Origin: Rhyzopertha dominica
Lineage: Eukaryota > Arthropoda > Insecta > Coleoptera > Bostrichidae
NCBI GenBank assembly: GCA_025024175.1
Contig: QCXZ01000003.1
Span: 55,322,023-55,386,022 of the forward strand
Length of the DNA: 64,000 bases
Direction: 5' to 3'
In this document: positions 11,901 through 23,092 of the stretch, piece after piece
Numbering within the stretch: position 1 is the stretch's first letter
How the letters are laid out: the number at the start of each line of letters is the position of its first letter
Program-made: the position numbers and the translations under genes
The notes under the pieces: model-generated
Seen by the model: only the letters and a program-made list of their open reading frames with translations
What the model was told of the DNA's origin: nothing
Database searches by the model: none

Positions 11901-14900
11901 AAAACGTTAATTAATGGATAATAATCTTATAATAATATTTCGTAAACCAATGAATGCAATGTTCAAGTATTAAATTCAACTACAACAAAACTAAAAGTCT
12001 GTAACGCACAGATGTAAAACATAATGGAAGATTTTGAGCGTTTACTACGAAATACCTATCAAAAATGTATACAGTTGCATAATTTACATATATACACGTA
12101 ACATAAATTAAATGACGTAGGTATTTGTTTTTTTTTTCATATTGAATGGCGATGGCTTGTTTAGGAAGGACTGCACGATTATCTAATAAAGACAGATTAA
12201 TTAATCAAGCATAATGAGAGGAAAATAGTTTGTAGGTATAATTGAAAAATTGGTTTTCCTGCAGGCTAGGTAATGAAAAGGAAACGTAACTTAATTGTAA
12301 CGTTCATATCCGAAGCCTATACATTAAGTTCTCAAGTCTTCTAATAGCCTAAGCTATTGTATAAACTATAGTACCTTAACATATTCAGAGCTTTTATGTA
12401 TTATACCTGTTCGTGTAATATCACGGCTTTAGTTTTTACCTATATACTATCAATAATTGAGAACAGGGCTCTGTAAGGGTTTTGATATTTACGTATTTTG
12501 TGCTAGCAATTATATTGCTATTATTTACAAATATATATTCCGCTCCTGAGTAGCGATAACAGGAAAAAAGATACCTTTTTGCAGCAACCATGTATTATCT
12601 TTTAAGTGATAGGAATGCGGAAGATTCGCGTTCCTATTAATTTAATGATTTAATTACAATTCACAAAGTTAATCGTCATTGAAATGCACTCGGTAGTATG
12701 TATACTATCCTTACAAGACGAAAAATTAAAAATTTAATTATATCCCCGACATCAAAGGTTGCAAATTCATTTAAAGTAATACCCTACCTTATAGCTTAAT
12801 GAAAAAACATGAGCATGTTGTGTAGTTACTAGTTAGTTTAGTACATTAACAAAAATAATTTATTTATTACGAACCTATCTGATTTCAGAAATAGGTAAGC
12901 ATTTTTCTGAAACATCACTTCAACTGACACTGTCAACATGGAATGAGAACATTGATCATGACTTGTATGTAACAGCTACTTTTCTATACCTAAACAATAG
13001 GTAAGTCTAATTTAATAGAAAAACTCAAATATCACAGTGTTAAGGGGACGTACTCTGCTAGTTTAGGGATTACATCAGCAATCGTAAACAAATTACCAGA
13101 GTAAATTATCTTTTATACAGGGTGTTCACGCTAACAGTCTACAATAGCTAACTTTTTGTTTTAAATTTTAGAGTAGTGGTTTAAATGGGGGAATTTCTTA
13201 ATTTTTTGAGAAGAATTTTATGGTGTTTACAAGAAAACAATCTAACATCATTCTACGATTTCAAATAAAAAAGTTAGCTATTGTAGACTGTTAGCGTGAA
13301 CACAAATCATTCTACCCGGAATATCTCAAAAACAAATGAAGATAGGGTATTGGTATCTGAATACTTTTTTCTTCCATTCAATGTGTCCAATCGAATGCGT
13401 TAGAAAAAATAGGGTCATTCTATTTAAAATAATAAACTTGTAGTCAATATCTCTGACAGTTGACGTACAATTGTTTTTTGTAAACACCATGAAATTCTTC
13501 TCAAAAAATTAAGAAACTTCCATTTAAACCACTGCTCTAAAATTTCAAATAAAAAAGTTAGCTATTGTAGACTGCTAACGTGAACACAGATCATTCTACC
13601 CGGAATATTTCAAAAACAAATGAAGATAGGGTATTGGTATCTTAATACCTTTTTCTTTAATCCAATGTGCCCAATCGAATGCGTTAGAAAAAATAGGGTC
13701 GTTCTATTTAAAATAACAAACTTGTAGTCAATATCTCTGACAGTTGACGTTCAATTGTTTGTTTGTAAACCCCATAAATTTATCCTCAAAAAATTAAGAA
13801 ACTTCCCCATTTAAACCACTACTCTAAAATTTCAAATAAAAAAATTAGCTTGTAGACTGTTAGCGTGAACACCTTGCATGCTTCTAAAACCGAATATTGA
13901 TGTAGGCACCCCTCAGGAAAGTGTCTTGGGTCCGCTGTTCCTCATAATTTATTAAATGATATCTAAGACGTATGTAATTCAACTTTTTTGAAATGTATGC
14001 GGACGACACATTTTTGACAATTTCTGATTCGAACTTGGAGAATGCCATTGAAATAGAGATAAATGGCACTGATGTAACTATACATTAAATATAATTATGA
14101 ATTAAACGAGCATAACACTTGGACAAATAATGCTGTTTATGCCCAGGAAACTATCTATAAAAAATCGTTGTTTTTTTAAGGTTTGAAGCAAGTTAGTGGT
14201 TTAGCATAGAGTATAAAAAGCAAATACGTGTTTGCTCTTATTAGCGCAATGGCTGTATTTTAGAGATACTAACCTTATGTGCTATTTTTAGGCAAGCTTA
14301 CGGTTCTATCATCATTAATATAATCAGAAAATATTTTCCTCCATACCTTTTCATTTTCGTGGTATAATGGAGTCAGCAAATGGACAATCGATTTACTAGA
14401 GGACTTTTCAGAATTAATAGTCCAAGAAAAAACAAATAATGTATGTAGATTGGTGCTATCTTGTAATTCATTGCGCAAAATCAATAGTTGGTACACTTTT
14501 TATATTCTTTATCACAATTAACAACTATTTTTATTGGAGCACCTTATGTTAAGTTCACTTGTCGGCTTTTCGGTATCGGTAAAACTAGGTGTATCTTTTG
14601 TAGCAATATAAATAGTACCTTTTTATTTTGCTGGAGTTTCTTATTTATATATGTGGTGGATTACTTCCACCTTTTTCAAGCTTTATTTTTTTTATATTTA
14701 TGTACATATCTGTATTGTTTGTATTATATATATTACTTATTTTTGGAATTAATTTCGTTTATTTTTACTTCCTTGGTTCAAAATATGGAGTAGTAAAATG
14801 GTTACTATATAAAGTATTGGAGTAGTACCAGCAAGAAAAAAATCATATATGAAAAACTAGTTGTTCGTTGCATAACATTTACTTTAATCCTACTTACTTT

Positions 14901-17900
14901 CGAATAAAGTATTAAAAAGCATGCCTTACAAAGTGACAAAATAATTTGTTCTAAATATCGTTTTGGTGCTAGAAACTTTATACAGGGACATATTAATACA
15001 TAGGTATCTGGCGTACCAAATAAAGCGCTATATATTTTTTAACATGATCTCCTTTAAGACATTTCGCAGAACGTTCATAAAGTAACAAAACGATTGGAAA
15101 AAATTCTTTATCTTGGTCTACAAATCACTCCTCAATGGCACATATGATTTCATTATTTTTTTTAACTTTGGGAATAAACAGTAGTCTGACGGTGCTAAAT
15201 CAGCATTCGTCGATCTTGTAAAATCATATCATAGATAGAATCAATATTGCCCTGAGTGGTCACAGAATTTGGTCTTTCTAGGCAGTGCTTATCTTTTACA
15301 ACTTATCTTCCTTTTTTAAATTCCGTAACCCACTTTTTAATAGTGGTATATGAAGGACACTGATCACTTAAGATTTCCAAAATGTCAGCGAAAATTTCAT
15401 TGCACGTTGACCGCTAAAAAAATTAACACTTAGTAAATGACCAAAACCCATTTTTATCAAATTTAGCTCTGTCTCAGACATGCAGTTTTCAAAAAAACAT
15501 AGTTTTCTCAAATTGAACTTTTGAATACCAACTTTGACAGCTTATTTATAGAATATATAGAATTCACGTCGTAAAAGTAATTAATAAATCGCGTGCAAAC
15601 TTACCTATGAACCCCACTCAGTAGGTGTCTATGCTTCTTGGACATGAGCGCTCCACCACCCCAAGCTGCGTCGACATGGAACCACATGCCATACTTCTCG
15701 CATACATCGGCAATGTCCTCAAGAGGATCGAATGCGCCCATAACGGTGGTCCCGGCCGTGGCACTAACCATGAATGGCACTCCACCTTCCGCAAGGGCAC
15801 GTTCGACATTCTCCACCAAGTGGATGATGTCCATACGACCCCTGTTGTCAGTTTTCACAATGTAAACGTTATCGGAACCAATGCCCAGGAAGGATGCCAT
15901 CTTCTTCACGGAATAGTGCGCATCTTCGGAGGTGAAAAGCACCATGCGGGGTAAAGAGTGTAGCCCTTTTTTCTGGAAGCATGACATGTTCACTTGTTAA
16001 TGTTTATTTTGTGTATCAGTAGTATAACTTCTAAATTAAGATTCGTGGGCAATAATAATTAGCGCTGGAAGATACAAAATTGATCGTTTCGATACAGTTC
16101 GATACGCCTCGATACGTATCGGAGCATTTTTTTTGTGTGTCGATTTGTATAGATAGGCATCAATAGGTATGACAAACAAATAACTCAATTTTAAAGACAA
16201 AAATAAACTAAGTAATAAAATTTTTTTTATGAAAATAAACTTCCTCAATGCCTAAAGTATTACGATTAACTCCTCTGGTGTTCTTGGGATTATCTGATTG
16301 TGCACTTCTATTCAATATTTAAGCCAGTCCCTGTCCTTTTTTAGGAGAAGAATTTAATGATTCAACATCGGAATTTGATAACATTTTTCTTTCAATTCGT
16401 TTTCAACTAAATCCAAGTTAGATTCATTGTTTTTTAAATCTTGAGTCCAAAAGCATAGATTCTTTAGAAACAAATAAGTGTTTTTATTTATATAATATAT
16501 CTTCTTTAAGGAATTTCTTTTAGGATGTACTACATTATTGAGCACTAATTTTCTTAGTCTTTTGTCTGTATTTCTTCTGTTTTCTTGTTTCATGTATATC
16601 CATCTATATCCCGTGTAATTTGTTTCAAAAGTAGAACTATAATTGAATTTGTCCCTATTGTTTCTTAAGCCAGATTGGAAGAAGTTATTTAAAATCTATT
16701 ACTTCTTTAACTAAATCCAATTCATCTTGAGCTAATATCAAGTTATTGGCTTTTCTTAGCATGTGTTGGTATAAGGCGACAATTGGCGGCCAGTACTGTT
16801 CAGTACCTATTTCATTTAATTTAAGTAGTAACCACCAACATGTTGGCGTCACTTGGGAATTGTCAACTATGGACATTTTCCTTTAAAACTGTTTTGTACA
16901 ATCCTAATGCAGAATATAAGATGTGAGTTCTTCCATCGCATCGATCGAATGTATCGTTACATACCGATACGCATCACATCGAATGTATCGATACTTATCA
17001 TAACGTATCGATACGCTGACCCAGCCCTAATCACAATGTCTTATTTTATCAGGGTATAGTGTAGTGTGGTGTAGTATGCAACCTTCAGGAATTTGATATC
17101 AAGACATAGTGGTCTGTTACTAAAATTCTACAGTCATATGTCAAAAAATATTTGAAAATTAAAGGTTTTCCGGAAATTACAAAGCCACCTGTGTTGGTCG
17201 GGAACGGACTGCAAACCAAGACACTATTTTTTTTAATTGTAGGTATAAGGAAAAATGTACATATTTAATATTCTGATAAATAATATTTGTTTTGAGCTGT
17301 TGTGGTGTATGGGCAAAATACTTATCGATACTCCCTCGTACTGCTGTAGGCTAAAATTTAGTTGCTAGCTACACATAAAATTTCTTATCGTCTTCTTATC
17401 GCAGCGTACGATGAGATGACTGAAATGCAGTAGAAACTTTTCATTATGAATACATGAAGGGTACATTTATACTTTCTGTCTTTGTCTCTCTGGTTTCTGT
17501 ATATCAGTCATTATTTTTATACATTAAATTTTAACTATCGCGTATTAAACTGGTATTATAAATATTAAGGGGGCCTGTCTCCAATAGCAATTACAGCACT
17601 TTATTGCAATATGTGGTGCTTAAAACTTTCCTTATTTCGTATAATATTTGTACTTTCTCATTTTCAAAGCATGTGCTCGAAAATCACAACCAAACAATTA
17701 GCCAGTAACATTAGGCAAATTAAAATTTCTACTACGCTATGAAATTTATAAACACAACGCTACATTAAAAATTTTTAGTTATATTGACAGGTTTTTTAAG
17801 CGATAATTATCCTTAGTTCCATTAAGTTTTGCACTTGACTTTCAAACACAGTTGGCTTGCGAAATACGGATTTGGATTATGCCACAATAATGCACATGCA

Positions 17901-20113
17901 TAGTTTGATTATAATGTTAATTTAAGAAAAATGCTTATCACGATTTCCAATTTTTGGCAACGCCTTTCCAGCACAGCAGTCTATATGAACTTGTTATAAT
18001 AAAAATTATAGACATCAACAGTTATAATATAGTTTATCCCATTTTTGTTCTAACTACAGAATATATTCTATTAATAGTAGAGAGTTGCAGTTTGAGCGTT
18101 ACTTACTTTTTTGTTGTGAGTTAAACTGTACCATCGCCGTTCTAACCAACTTTTGAATAACCTAACATTTCTTCTGTTTTCAATATCTCGCTTGGTTATC
18201 ATAGTAGATACAAAAAAATGTAGACACTTTTGATAGATATTGTTATTTTTAATCCTGTGGCGTCACATTTCTTCGATATGACACAAACTTGCCTTTTTTA
18301 AAGGAAACCATAGTTGGCTTTGCTAAGACCGAAAACACATACTTTTCTAATTAATAATATTTAATTTAATAATAAATCAATAAATAATCAAATGTTATTT
18401 GTCAAAATATATGTAATAGGACGTCTTGCATTGCACGGGTATTTATTTCCAGACAAAGAATAATTTTAATTATTTACATGAAATACTTGATAACCGACAA
18501 AAGAATAGCTGATTACTGCATATGCACCTTTATGAGTCTTATGTATGTATACAAATTGNCAGATATTCTTATTTAATAAATTAAATTTATTGCTTAAGAA
18601 TATATACTATATTGTGTATTCTATTGTTCTATAAAATGGAATAATTAGTGAAATAAACCTAATAATGTATATGTTGGCTGCTGCTTCAGAATGTCGAAAT
18701 CGCACAGTCACATCGTCTAAAAGACAAAGCTAATGCAGAATGCCTGTACAATTAAATTCAAACTCAAGTTCACGAAGACAGTTGTATTGGCGTTACTTTT
18801 GTGCGTTAGTTATTGTTTCTAAAAGTTAAAAAGAATTGAAGCATTATAGTTATGATTCTGTTCTTGTTTTGAAAGGTTGATATTATTGTTTTTCTGTCAC
18901 ATTTAATATTGCGTACTATTTAGTAGCATTCAATACGCAAGCGAGAGTAAGATCTAGGCGTACTATGATCTAAATTCTCATTCATTAGAAAAAACAACCA
19001 GTTAACGTTTTCTGAATGGCAACAGTAATCCGTTAGATAGCTATATCGACTGCTTTTAAAAAAAGGTTAACGTAATTTGTATTTCCACGAACATTTATAC
19101 AAATAATGGGAAGGACTATACAAAAATGTTTGTCGAAGGCTTTGATATATATGAATTCAACAAACGTATTACAAGGGATATCGTAATTTCAACTTATTTG
19201 AATGGCACATTTGGAAATGCTCTACCTACAGCAATTTTAAATAATTTAAATTAAAAATTCCGTTCACATAAAAAGTGCTGAGAAGATCCTTTAGCTCTTG
19301 CACGCGTTTTCTATAACGTCAAGCAAGATGCGTTTTACAAACCATTGGCTTTATTATTCAAAAAAATTCTTTCGTTCAAGTTATAAGTAAAAAAATAGCA
19401 TCAACAAATCATTTCCCTATACTAACCTTAATATCCGGCATTAGCTTGTATCTAGCACAACTAATGGCATATCCGTTGGCCATGGACCCACCAGGGCAAA
19501 ATATTCCATCTCCAATCCCGTTTTCATATCCCACGATCACCCTCATCTCGTGCAATACCTTTTCCTCCATCAGCGTGAAAACTGGCGATACTTCGTACGT
19601 GTAGACGCTTGGGTTGAGAGCGTCGGTCAGCCACTGGCCTATCAGCCCGTAGGGATCCAGGGAGGAAAAGAGCTGGTTCACGAAATAGGGATGTCCCGTC
19701 TTAACCGAATACTTGATGGTGTCGTGCACCAACCCCATCAGTTCCTCTTGAGTAGACGGAGTCGAACGCAGCGTGAAATCAAAGAGTTTCTTCAGTTCCT
19801 CTGGAGCTTGCCACTCCACGACTCGGTTTTCCCTCTTCGTCCCGTCGAAGACGGCCTCCTTCAGCATCACATCGACGCACTTCCTGATGAAACTTTCGTG
19901 GGCCGCCTTCTCCGGCAGGCTCTCGAACGATGCCAGCCTCCGTGAAGGAGGGACCTGCTTCTTCACCTCGTTGGTCACCTGTTTGTTGATGCCGTTCGAG
20001 TACTTCTCGTACAGGTCGTCGTCTTCGGAGTGCGATGCCTCGCTGCTGGATGCAGCATCCATGATGACCTCTTCGACGAGGAGCGGGTCTCTCACTTCGC
20101 CTTCTGCTGGCAT
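2525..20113 (-). CDS. black: Aspartate 1-decarboxylase (Black), four exons, complete
   Basis: PLP-dependent group II decarboxylase that converts aspartate to beta-alanine in the cytosol; beta-alanine feeds N-beta-alanyldopamine and cuticle tanning. Coding exons in transcript order are 19427-20113, 15605-15972, 7773-7922 and 2525-2972. Phases join exactly (0, 2, 2) to give 550 residues and a TAA stop, a usual length for insect ADC. Residues 1-80 are acidic, serine-rich and poorly conserved. The core contains the PLP-stacking histidine (SEDAHYS, H248), the aspartate that holds the pyridine nitrogen (HVDAAWGGG, D330) and the Schiff-base lysine (NPHKLL, K362). The string PQQCS after the lysine has Gln where GAD and CSAD usually have Leu, which I recall as a mark of insect ADC. 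I chose ATG at 20113 because the frame upstream opens only at GTG. Exons are much richer in G+C than the introns. The GAD/CSAD paralogue is the alternative; Black is favoured. Confidence 0.93.
3778..3819. mobile_element. 28-bp palindrome with 7-bp target duplication CTACAAC (copy 1)
   Basis: Bases 3785-3812 form a perfect palindrome with arm CGTTGTCTGAATAA. Exact direct repeats CTACAAC flank it at 3778-3784 and 3813-3819. Same element as at 22885 and 36185. It lies in intron 3 of black. Confidence 0.8.
4530..5002 (-). pseudogene. LINE reverse transcriptase fragment
   Basis: On the minus strand, broken frames read TDVIYTDLTKAFDLVNHDIL, then SGVTxGS, then LQTGMCYFVNWCAKNKLRIN and CKIVTF. These are successive RT motifs of Jockey-like non-LTR elements (palm aspartate, SGVPQGS-type motif, thumb). 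The catalytic YADD part is deleted and stops are present. The 5' end of the fragment abuts a mariner remnant. Confidence 0.75.
5003..5330 (-). pseudogene. mariner transposase C-terminal fragment
   Basis: Minus-strand frames read LLNKLRQKIGEKRRG, LAPSDYLFPKLKKHL and TEWFADQDKESFSK, typical of the C-terminal third of mariner transposases including the third catalytic aspartate (LAPSD). Frameshifts are present. The downstream string GLDLLYECSAKL runs directly into LINE sequence. Confidence 0.72.
5331..7772. other. Intron 3 of black, remainder
   Basis: No genes or named repeats seen. AT-rich, with an unresolved base at 5529. Short open frames here have no recognisable protein features. Confidence 0.5.
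7773..7922 (-). CDS. black: black exon 3 with PLP lysine
   Basis: Small 150-base exon between acceptor TGCAACCAG and donor GTAAAT. It codes for ADSVTWNPHKLL onward, including Schiff-base K362 and the QQCS string, and ends in KDKFYDT. Too short to stand out as an open frame, it is placed by exact phase agreement with exons 2 and 4. Confidence 0.93.
7923..13118. other. Intron 2 of black, first part
   Basis: AT-rich sequence without a supported gene. A weak minus-strand RT-like string (AFNNVIWEVL) near 9950-10020 is too short to call. Several single unresolved bases lie at 8023-10354. Confidence 0.5.
13119..13872. mobile_element. MITE with internal tandem 284-bp duplication
   Basis: Left end CAGGGTGTTCACGCTAACAG continues GTCTACAATAGCTAAC. 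Its reverse (GTTAGCTATTGTAGACTG) appears at about 13271, 13557 and, partly, 13847. The block beginning ATCATTCTACCCGGAATAT is repeated head-to-tail, starting at 13304 and 13588, with only modest differences. A minimal MITE of about 185 bp is followed by two unit copies that each end in the right terminus. Confidence 0.75.
13895..14090 (+). pseudogene. LINE reverse transcriptase fragment with YADD
   Basis: Plus strand reads GTPQESVLGPLFLIIY, a stop, then after a shift FFEMYADDTFLTISDSNLEN. These are the consecutive SGVPQGSVLGPLLF-type and catalytic YADD motifs of non-LTR RT. Only about 60 residues remain. It immediately follows the MITE at 13119-13872. Confidence 0.75.
14091..15024. other. Intron 2 of black, repeat-poor part
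   Basis: Nothing supported. The open frame at 14488-14793 is a run of T-rich codons giving Phe/Tyr/Leu and shows no domain. Confidence 0.5.
15025..15480 (-). pseudogene. Internally deleted mariner transposase
   Basis: Minus strand reads the N-terminal helix-turn-helix part (ILSDQCPSYTTIKKWVTEFK, then LERPNSVTT, DSIYDMILQDRR), then jumps to the C-terminal part (ADLAPSDYCLFPKLKK, FVDQDKEFF, LLYERSAKCLKGDHVKK). The first two catalytic aspartates are missing, so this is a deletion derivative. It lies in black intron 2, less than 150 bp from exon 2. Confidence 0.78.
15605..15972 (-). CDS. black: black exon 2
   Basis: Starts after the acceptor CTTCCAG with AAA AAA GGG and ends CATAG|GTAAGT in phase 2. 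It codes for residues 230-351 and two bases of R352, including the PLP-contact residues H248 and D330. The 7.7-kb intron after it is the largest in this gene. Confidence 0.93.
16060..17029. mobile_element. hAT-like non-autonomous element, 970 bp
   Basis: Ends TAGCGCTGG and CCAGCCCTA are hAT-type. Flanks ATAATAAT and ATCACAAT agree at 6 of 8 positions, a decayed 8-bp duplication. Subterminal clusters of CGATACG/CGTATCG at both ends look like transposase-binding repeats. Internal minus-strand frames are short and unrecognised. It lies in black intron 1, 87 bp upstream of exon 2. Confidence 0.68.
17030..19426. other. Intron 1 of black, remainder
   Basis: No gene. Besides the foldback-family half copy at 18075-18600 listed separately, nothing is named here. 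Confidence 0.5.
18075..18600. mobile_element. Half copy of the CAGGGTGTCCC foldback family
   Basis: Shares strings such as TTTTTTGTTGTGAGTT, AACATTTCTTC, GGAAACCATAGTTGGC and GTCTTATGTATGTAT with the element at 30410. Only one arm is present and no second inverted arm is seen. Confidence 0.65.
19427..20113 (-). CDS. black: black exon 1 (coding)
   Basis: Codes for residues 1-229, from MPAEGE to MPDIK: the variable N-terminal tail and the first part of the decarboxylase fold (HPYFVNQLFSS, NPSVYTYEVSP, GDGIFCPGGS). It ends AAG|GTTAGT in phase 0. The 3.45-kb intron that follows carries a hAT-like element close to exon 2. Confidence 0.93.
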
Positions 20114-20138
20114 CGTGTGTGATTCCTCGTGCCACCAC

Positions 20139-20184
20139 GACTGAACCACAAGTAAAGCAAGTAATTCAAAGTATTGGTTTTATA
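20139..20184 (-). promoter_or_regulatory. Candidate core promoter of black
   Basis: On the minus strand TATAAAA lies at 20184-20178, and TCAGTC, a perfect arthropod initiator string, at 20144-20139. The start codon is at 20113, giving a 5' leader of about 30-45 nt. TATA to initiator A is 42 bp rather than the usual ~30, so the two may not work together. A second TATA-like run lies further upstream near 20265. Confidence 0.4.
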
Positions 20185-21639
20185 AAGGCGTTTGAGGTCA
20201 AACCGTCAGACCTTGTTGCGTTACTTTCCTCGGTGGCCGTGGTGTAAAATCGGTTGCGCCTTTAATATATAGTTTCGCCGATTTTAAATTTGCCGAAAGG
20301 GGGGATTAATTAGCTTCACGGAAACCGTCCCTCGTAAAGCATCGTACGAAATACCCACTTGGGTTTTTTCTGTCACTCGCATCAACCTTACTGTTGAGAT
20401 GATCGAAAAGTGCTTACGCTAATTAGAGCATTTACGACTGCTTGTTCTGTAATAAATAATTCATATTGGGTTTAATGGGCATATGTATGTGAGTTTATTA
20501 AAATAATATAATTATTATTTTTATATAACCAATATGTATGCAGCTGGCTTAGTAACGACTTGCAAATATGTAAGTCAGTGAAAAATTTCGTAAGATTACT
20601 CTATAATATTTTTCCAATAGAATATTAAGAACAAAAAAAGTAAAATAAACTAGTATAAGCACAAGTATCAAATTTACATGTTTCATACATTAGATTTGTT
20701 CGTGATTTAATTTCAAAGGAAGTTACGATCACTCACAAAAAAAACATACACCCACTAAATATCGAACTATAACAAAGAATTCAATTTATTTGATTTATTC
20801 CTTCGCTCATTGTTTATTAACACTAGACAAATATAATACAAAGAAAAATGTGTCACATCAGTATTTAGGTATATGTAAAGGAATTGCACAAAACAGGATA
20901 TTATAACTTACAAAAGTCTACTACATATACAGTGTGTCTAAACTTAAGCTTAGATTAGGATTATTTCAGAAAATTGGGATGATAGGTGTTAATTTGAAAT
21001 TTGTAAAGATACTTGAATTGTATGAGCGAGTAGAACTAAAATATTTTTGTATTTATATTACTTCTAGTTACACCTTAAGTAATCGTTATCTTTATTATGT
21101 ATTTTAAATAGCAAATAGTAGTTTTTTTTAATTCTTTAATAAATTCCATAACTATTTTGTATAAAAAATAATGGAGAATACTAAATTCGCAAGCATTGGC
21201 AAAAAACTTAACATCCGAATAACTAAGCTTATAGTCAGAGAAAGTTCTTGCGATGTACTTTCCAAGTGTTACAATTCGTGTCATAATTACACAACGTTTT
21301 TAATAATTATTCCATAATTTACTGAACTGATCCATTTTTACGTTCATTATTCGACAGAATATTTAATTCTGATTGTCTTTAGCTAGAACCAGCAGCTTTC
21401 AAAGATTGAATAGGCTATGGAGAAATGATTCTGCGTTTATTTTTTTTTAAATTCGCACGCTCTACTATTTATATATTTAATTAATAACATTTGCTTTATC
21501 AAAGTCAAGAAGAAAGAAAATTTATAAGTTATAACAAATAAATAAATTAAATACTGTACGGTCAATGACGCAATTTCATCAAATCTTCAGAAATATTTCC
21601 GTTTAATACAAGGCAATTATTCACCCTATTAAAACTGAT
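20185..21639. other. Intergenic upstream of black
   Basis: No gene seen. The first 150 bp are less AT-rich and may carry promoter elements, for example GGGGGGATTAATTAG near 20299 on the plus strand; I cannot assign a factor. Confidence 0.45.
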
Positions 21640-22089
21640 TTCTTTGTAGCTTTATCTAATTGCTGAGACAGTAGATTACTAAAAGCTTGGCGAATACTCG
21701 CTTTTATGTCATCGTCTGTGGTATTTTATATAACCCCATATAAAAATGTCCAACGGCGTTAGATCCGGCGATCGTGAATGGTACGGACCATGGGCGCCGA
21801 CTCCGTGGGTGCTCGGGTGCTCCAGCATCCACGAGAGGTAAATTGTGGGTGCAGAGCACCCACGACCAAATCCTCATCACCACTACCACTACCATAAATT
21901 CAGACTGAATTATCACAGATATACAAACGAACTCGTTCGTCAAATTGATCAAATTAGAGCGTCTACGGTGCTGCCAGATTACACAAACCCATCCAACCCT
22001 ATTTTAGAGTTTCTTGTGAAAGCAATTACGTGTAAATGTTGCTCAGTTTTGAGTATCTGATTTTTTATTTAATGTAATAAAAATTTTAT

Positions 22090-23020
22090 TTAGGTGAACC
22101 ATTTCAAGTATTAATCTCTTGTTTGTATTACTTTCTTTATCCAAAATTTTGACTTTATCCTAGTTAATATGATGTCCATTATTGATTATTATGTGTTCTG
22201 TAAGTGAGCATCTATCCCTTTGTTTAGTTTTATATCACTTTTGTGGAGGGCCAATCTATTAACCATCCATTGTGATGTATGTCCTATGTGTATTTACCTT
22301 CACAATCCTGACAATCCAAACAATTTAATAATAATAAATAAATAAATTATTAAACATTTGCTTGATATTTTGTAGGTATTTTTGATTTTAATGTTGTGAG
22401 TAGGCTTGAGTAATTCTTTTTGTTCTTAGTTAGAATTTTTATGTTTTCATTTTTAAACGTTCTGATTAATTTTGTTGTCAGTCCAGTAATATTTGGTAGG
22501 GATCCATACCTTCTATGTTTTGCTGTTTGTAGGTTATTGTCAACCATAGGATCATGATTTACCCTCTGCCCCACGTCACCCTGCATACCACCGTTATTCA
22601 CTATTAACTGTGTTTGTGTTACATGAAGTATTGATAAATCAGTAGTAGAATACAAGATTTTATTTATCAACGTTCCGGGGATGACTGTGTATTAGTATTT
22701 TTTTTTAAATTTTAAATTTTTCTCAATAAATTGTGAATGTGATATTTTAATAATTCTGTTTCATCTATTTTACAAAGTTTATTTTAATTTGTGTCGAATT
22801 ATCTGACAAGTAGTTTATATACCTACCTGATGAGGATGGTTTTCAGTACCAATCAAGTATTATTTTATCATTTTTTCGTATGACCGTTGTCTGAATAATA
22901 TTATTCAGACAACGGTATGACTTTGGTGTTCAAAAAGAGTACTCGTTCTATACTGAATTTTATTTATTGCTCATACGCGTTGAACACAATTCTGTTCATA
23001 AAAAGTTGTTGCTGACTTAA
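22090..23020 (-). pseudogene. Penelope-like retroelement fragment in outer hAT
   Basis: Minus strand reads RT C-terminal motif LDWY*KPSSSGRYINYLSD, then a linker (ILYSTTDLSILHVTQTQ), then CLDCQDCEGKY and HIGHTSQWMVNRLALHKSDI. WYRKPT-SGRYINY and the Cys-rich GIY-YIG start are marks of Penelope-like elements. Stops and shifts make it dead. A 30-bp palindrome is inserted in the RT part at 22885. Confidence 0.82.
22878..22921. mobile_element. 30-bp palindrome with 7-bp target duplication GTATGAC (copy 2)
   Basis: Bases 22885-22914 form a perfect palindrome with arm CGTTGTCTGAATAAT, flanked by GTATGAC on both sides. The homologous position in the inner element (23399-23405, minus strand) has a single GTATGAC and no palindrome, so the empty site is preserved. 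Confidence 0.9.
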
Positions 23021-23092
23021 TAATGCTGGTCCCAACAAAGGCACTAGAACAAATCTAGCATTTTTGTACTTATCCCTTTTTTCCCTCTTATG

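Noticed and set aside
14488..14825. Overlapping frames of 101 and 65 codons rich in Phe, Leu and Tyr
   Set aside because: They come from T-rich DNA in an intron and show no start context or domain, though they mimic membrane proteins.
20111..20149. Longer N-terminus for black beginning MVQSWW
   Set aside because: The first codon would be GTG; the ATG at 20113 is the only proper start and matches the family N-terminus.
22827..22860. Hammerhead-like string CTGATGAGGATGG on the plus strand near the Penelope fragment
   Set aside because: It is the antisense of the RT motif coding for DWY-KP-SSGRY. The homologous stretch in the inner copy confirms a coding origin, and no GAAA core follows.
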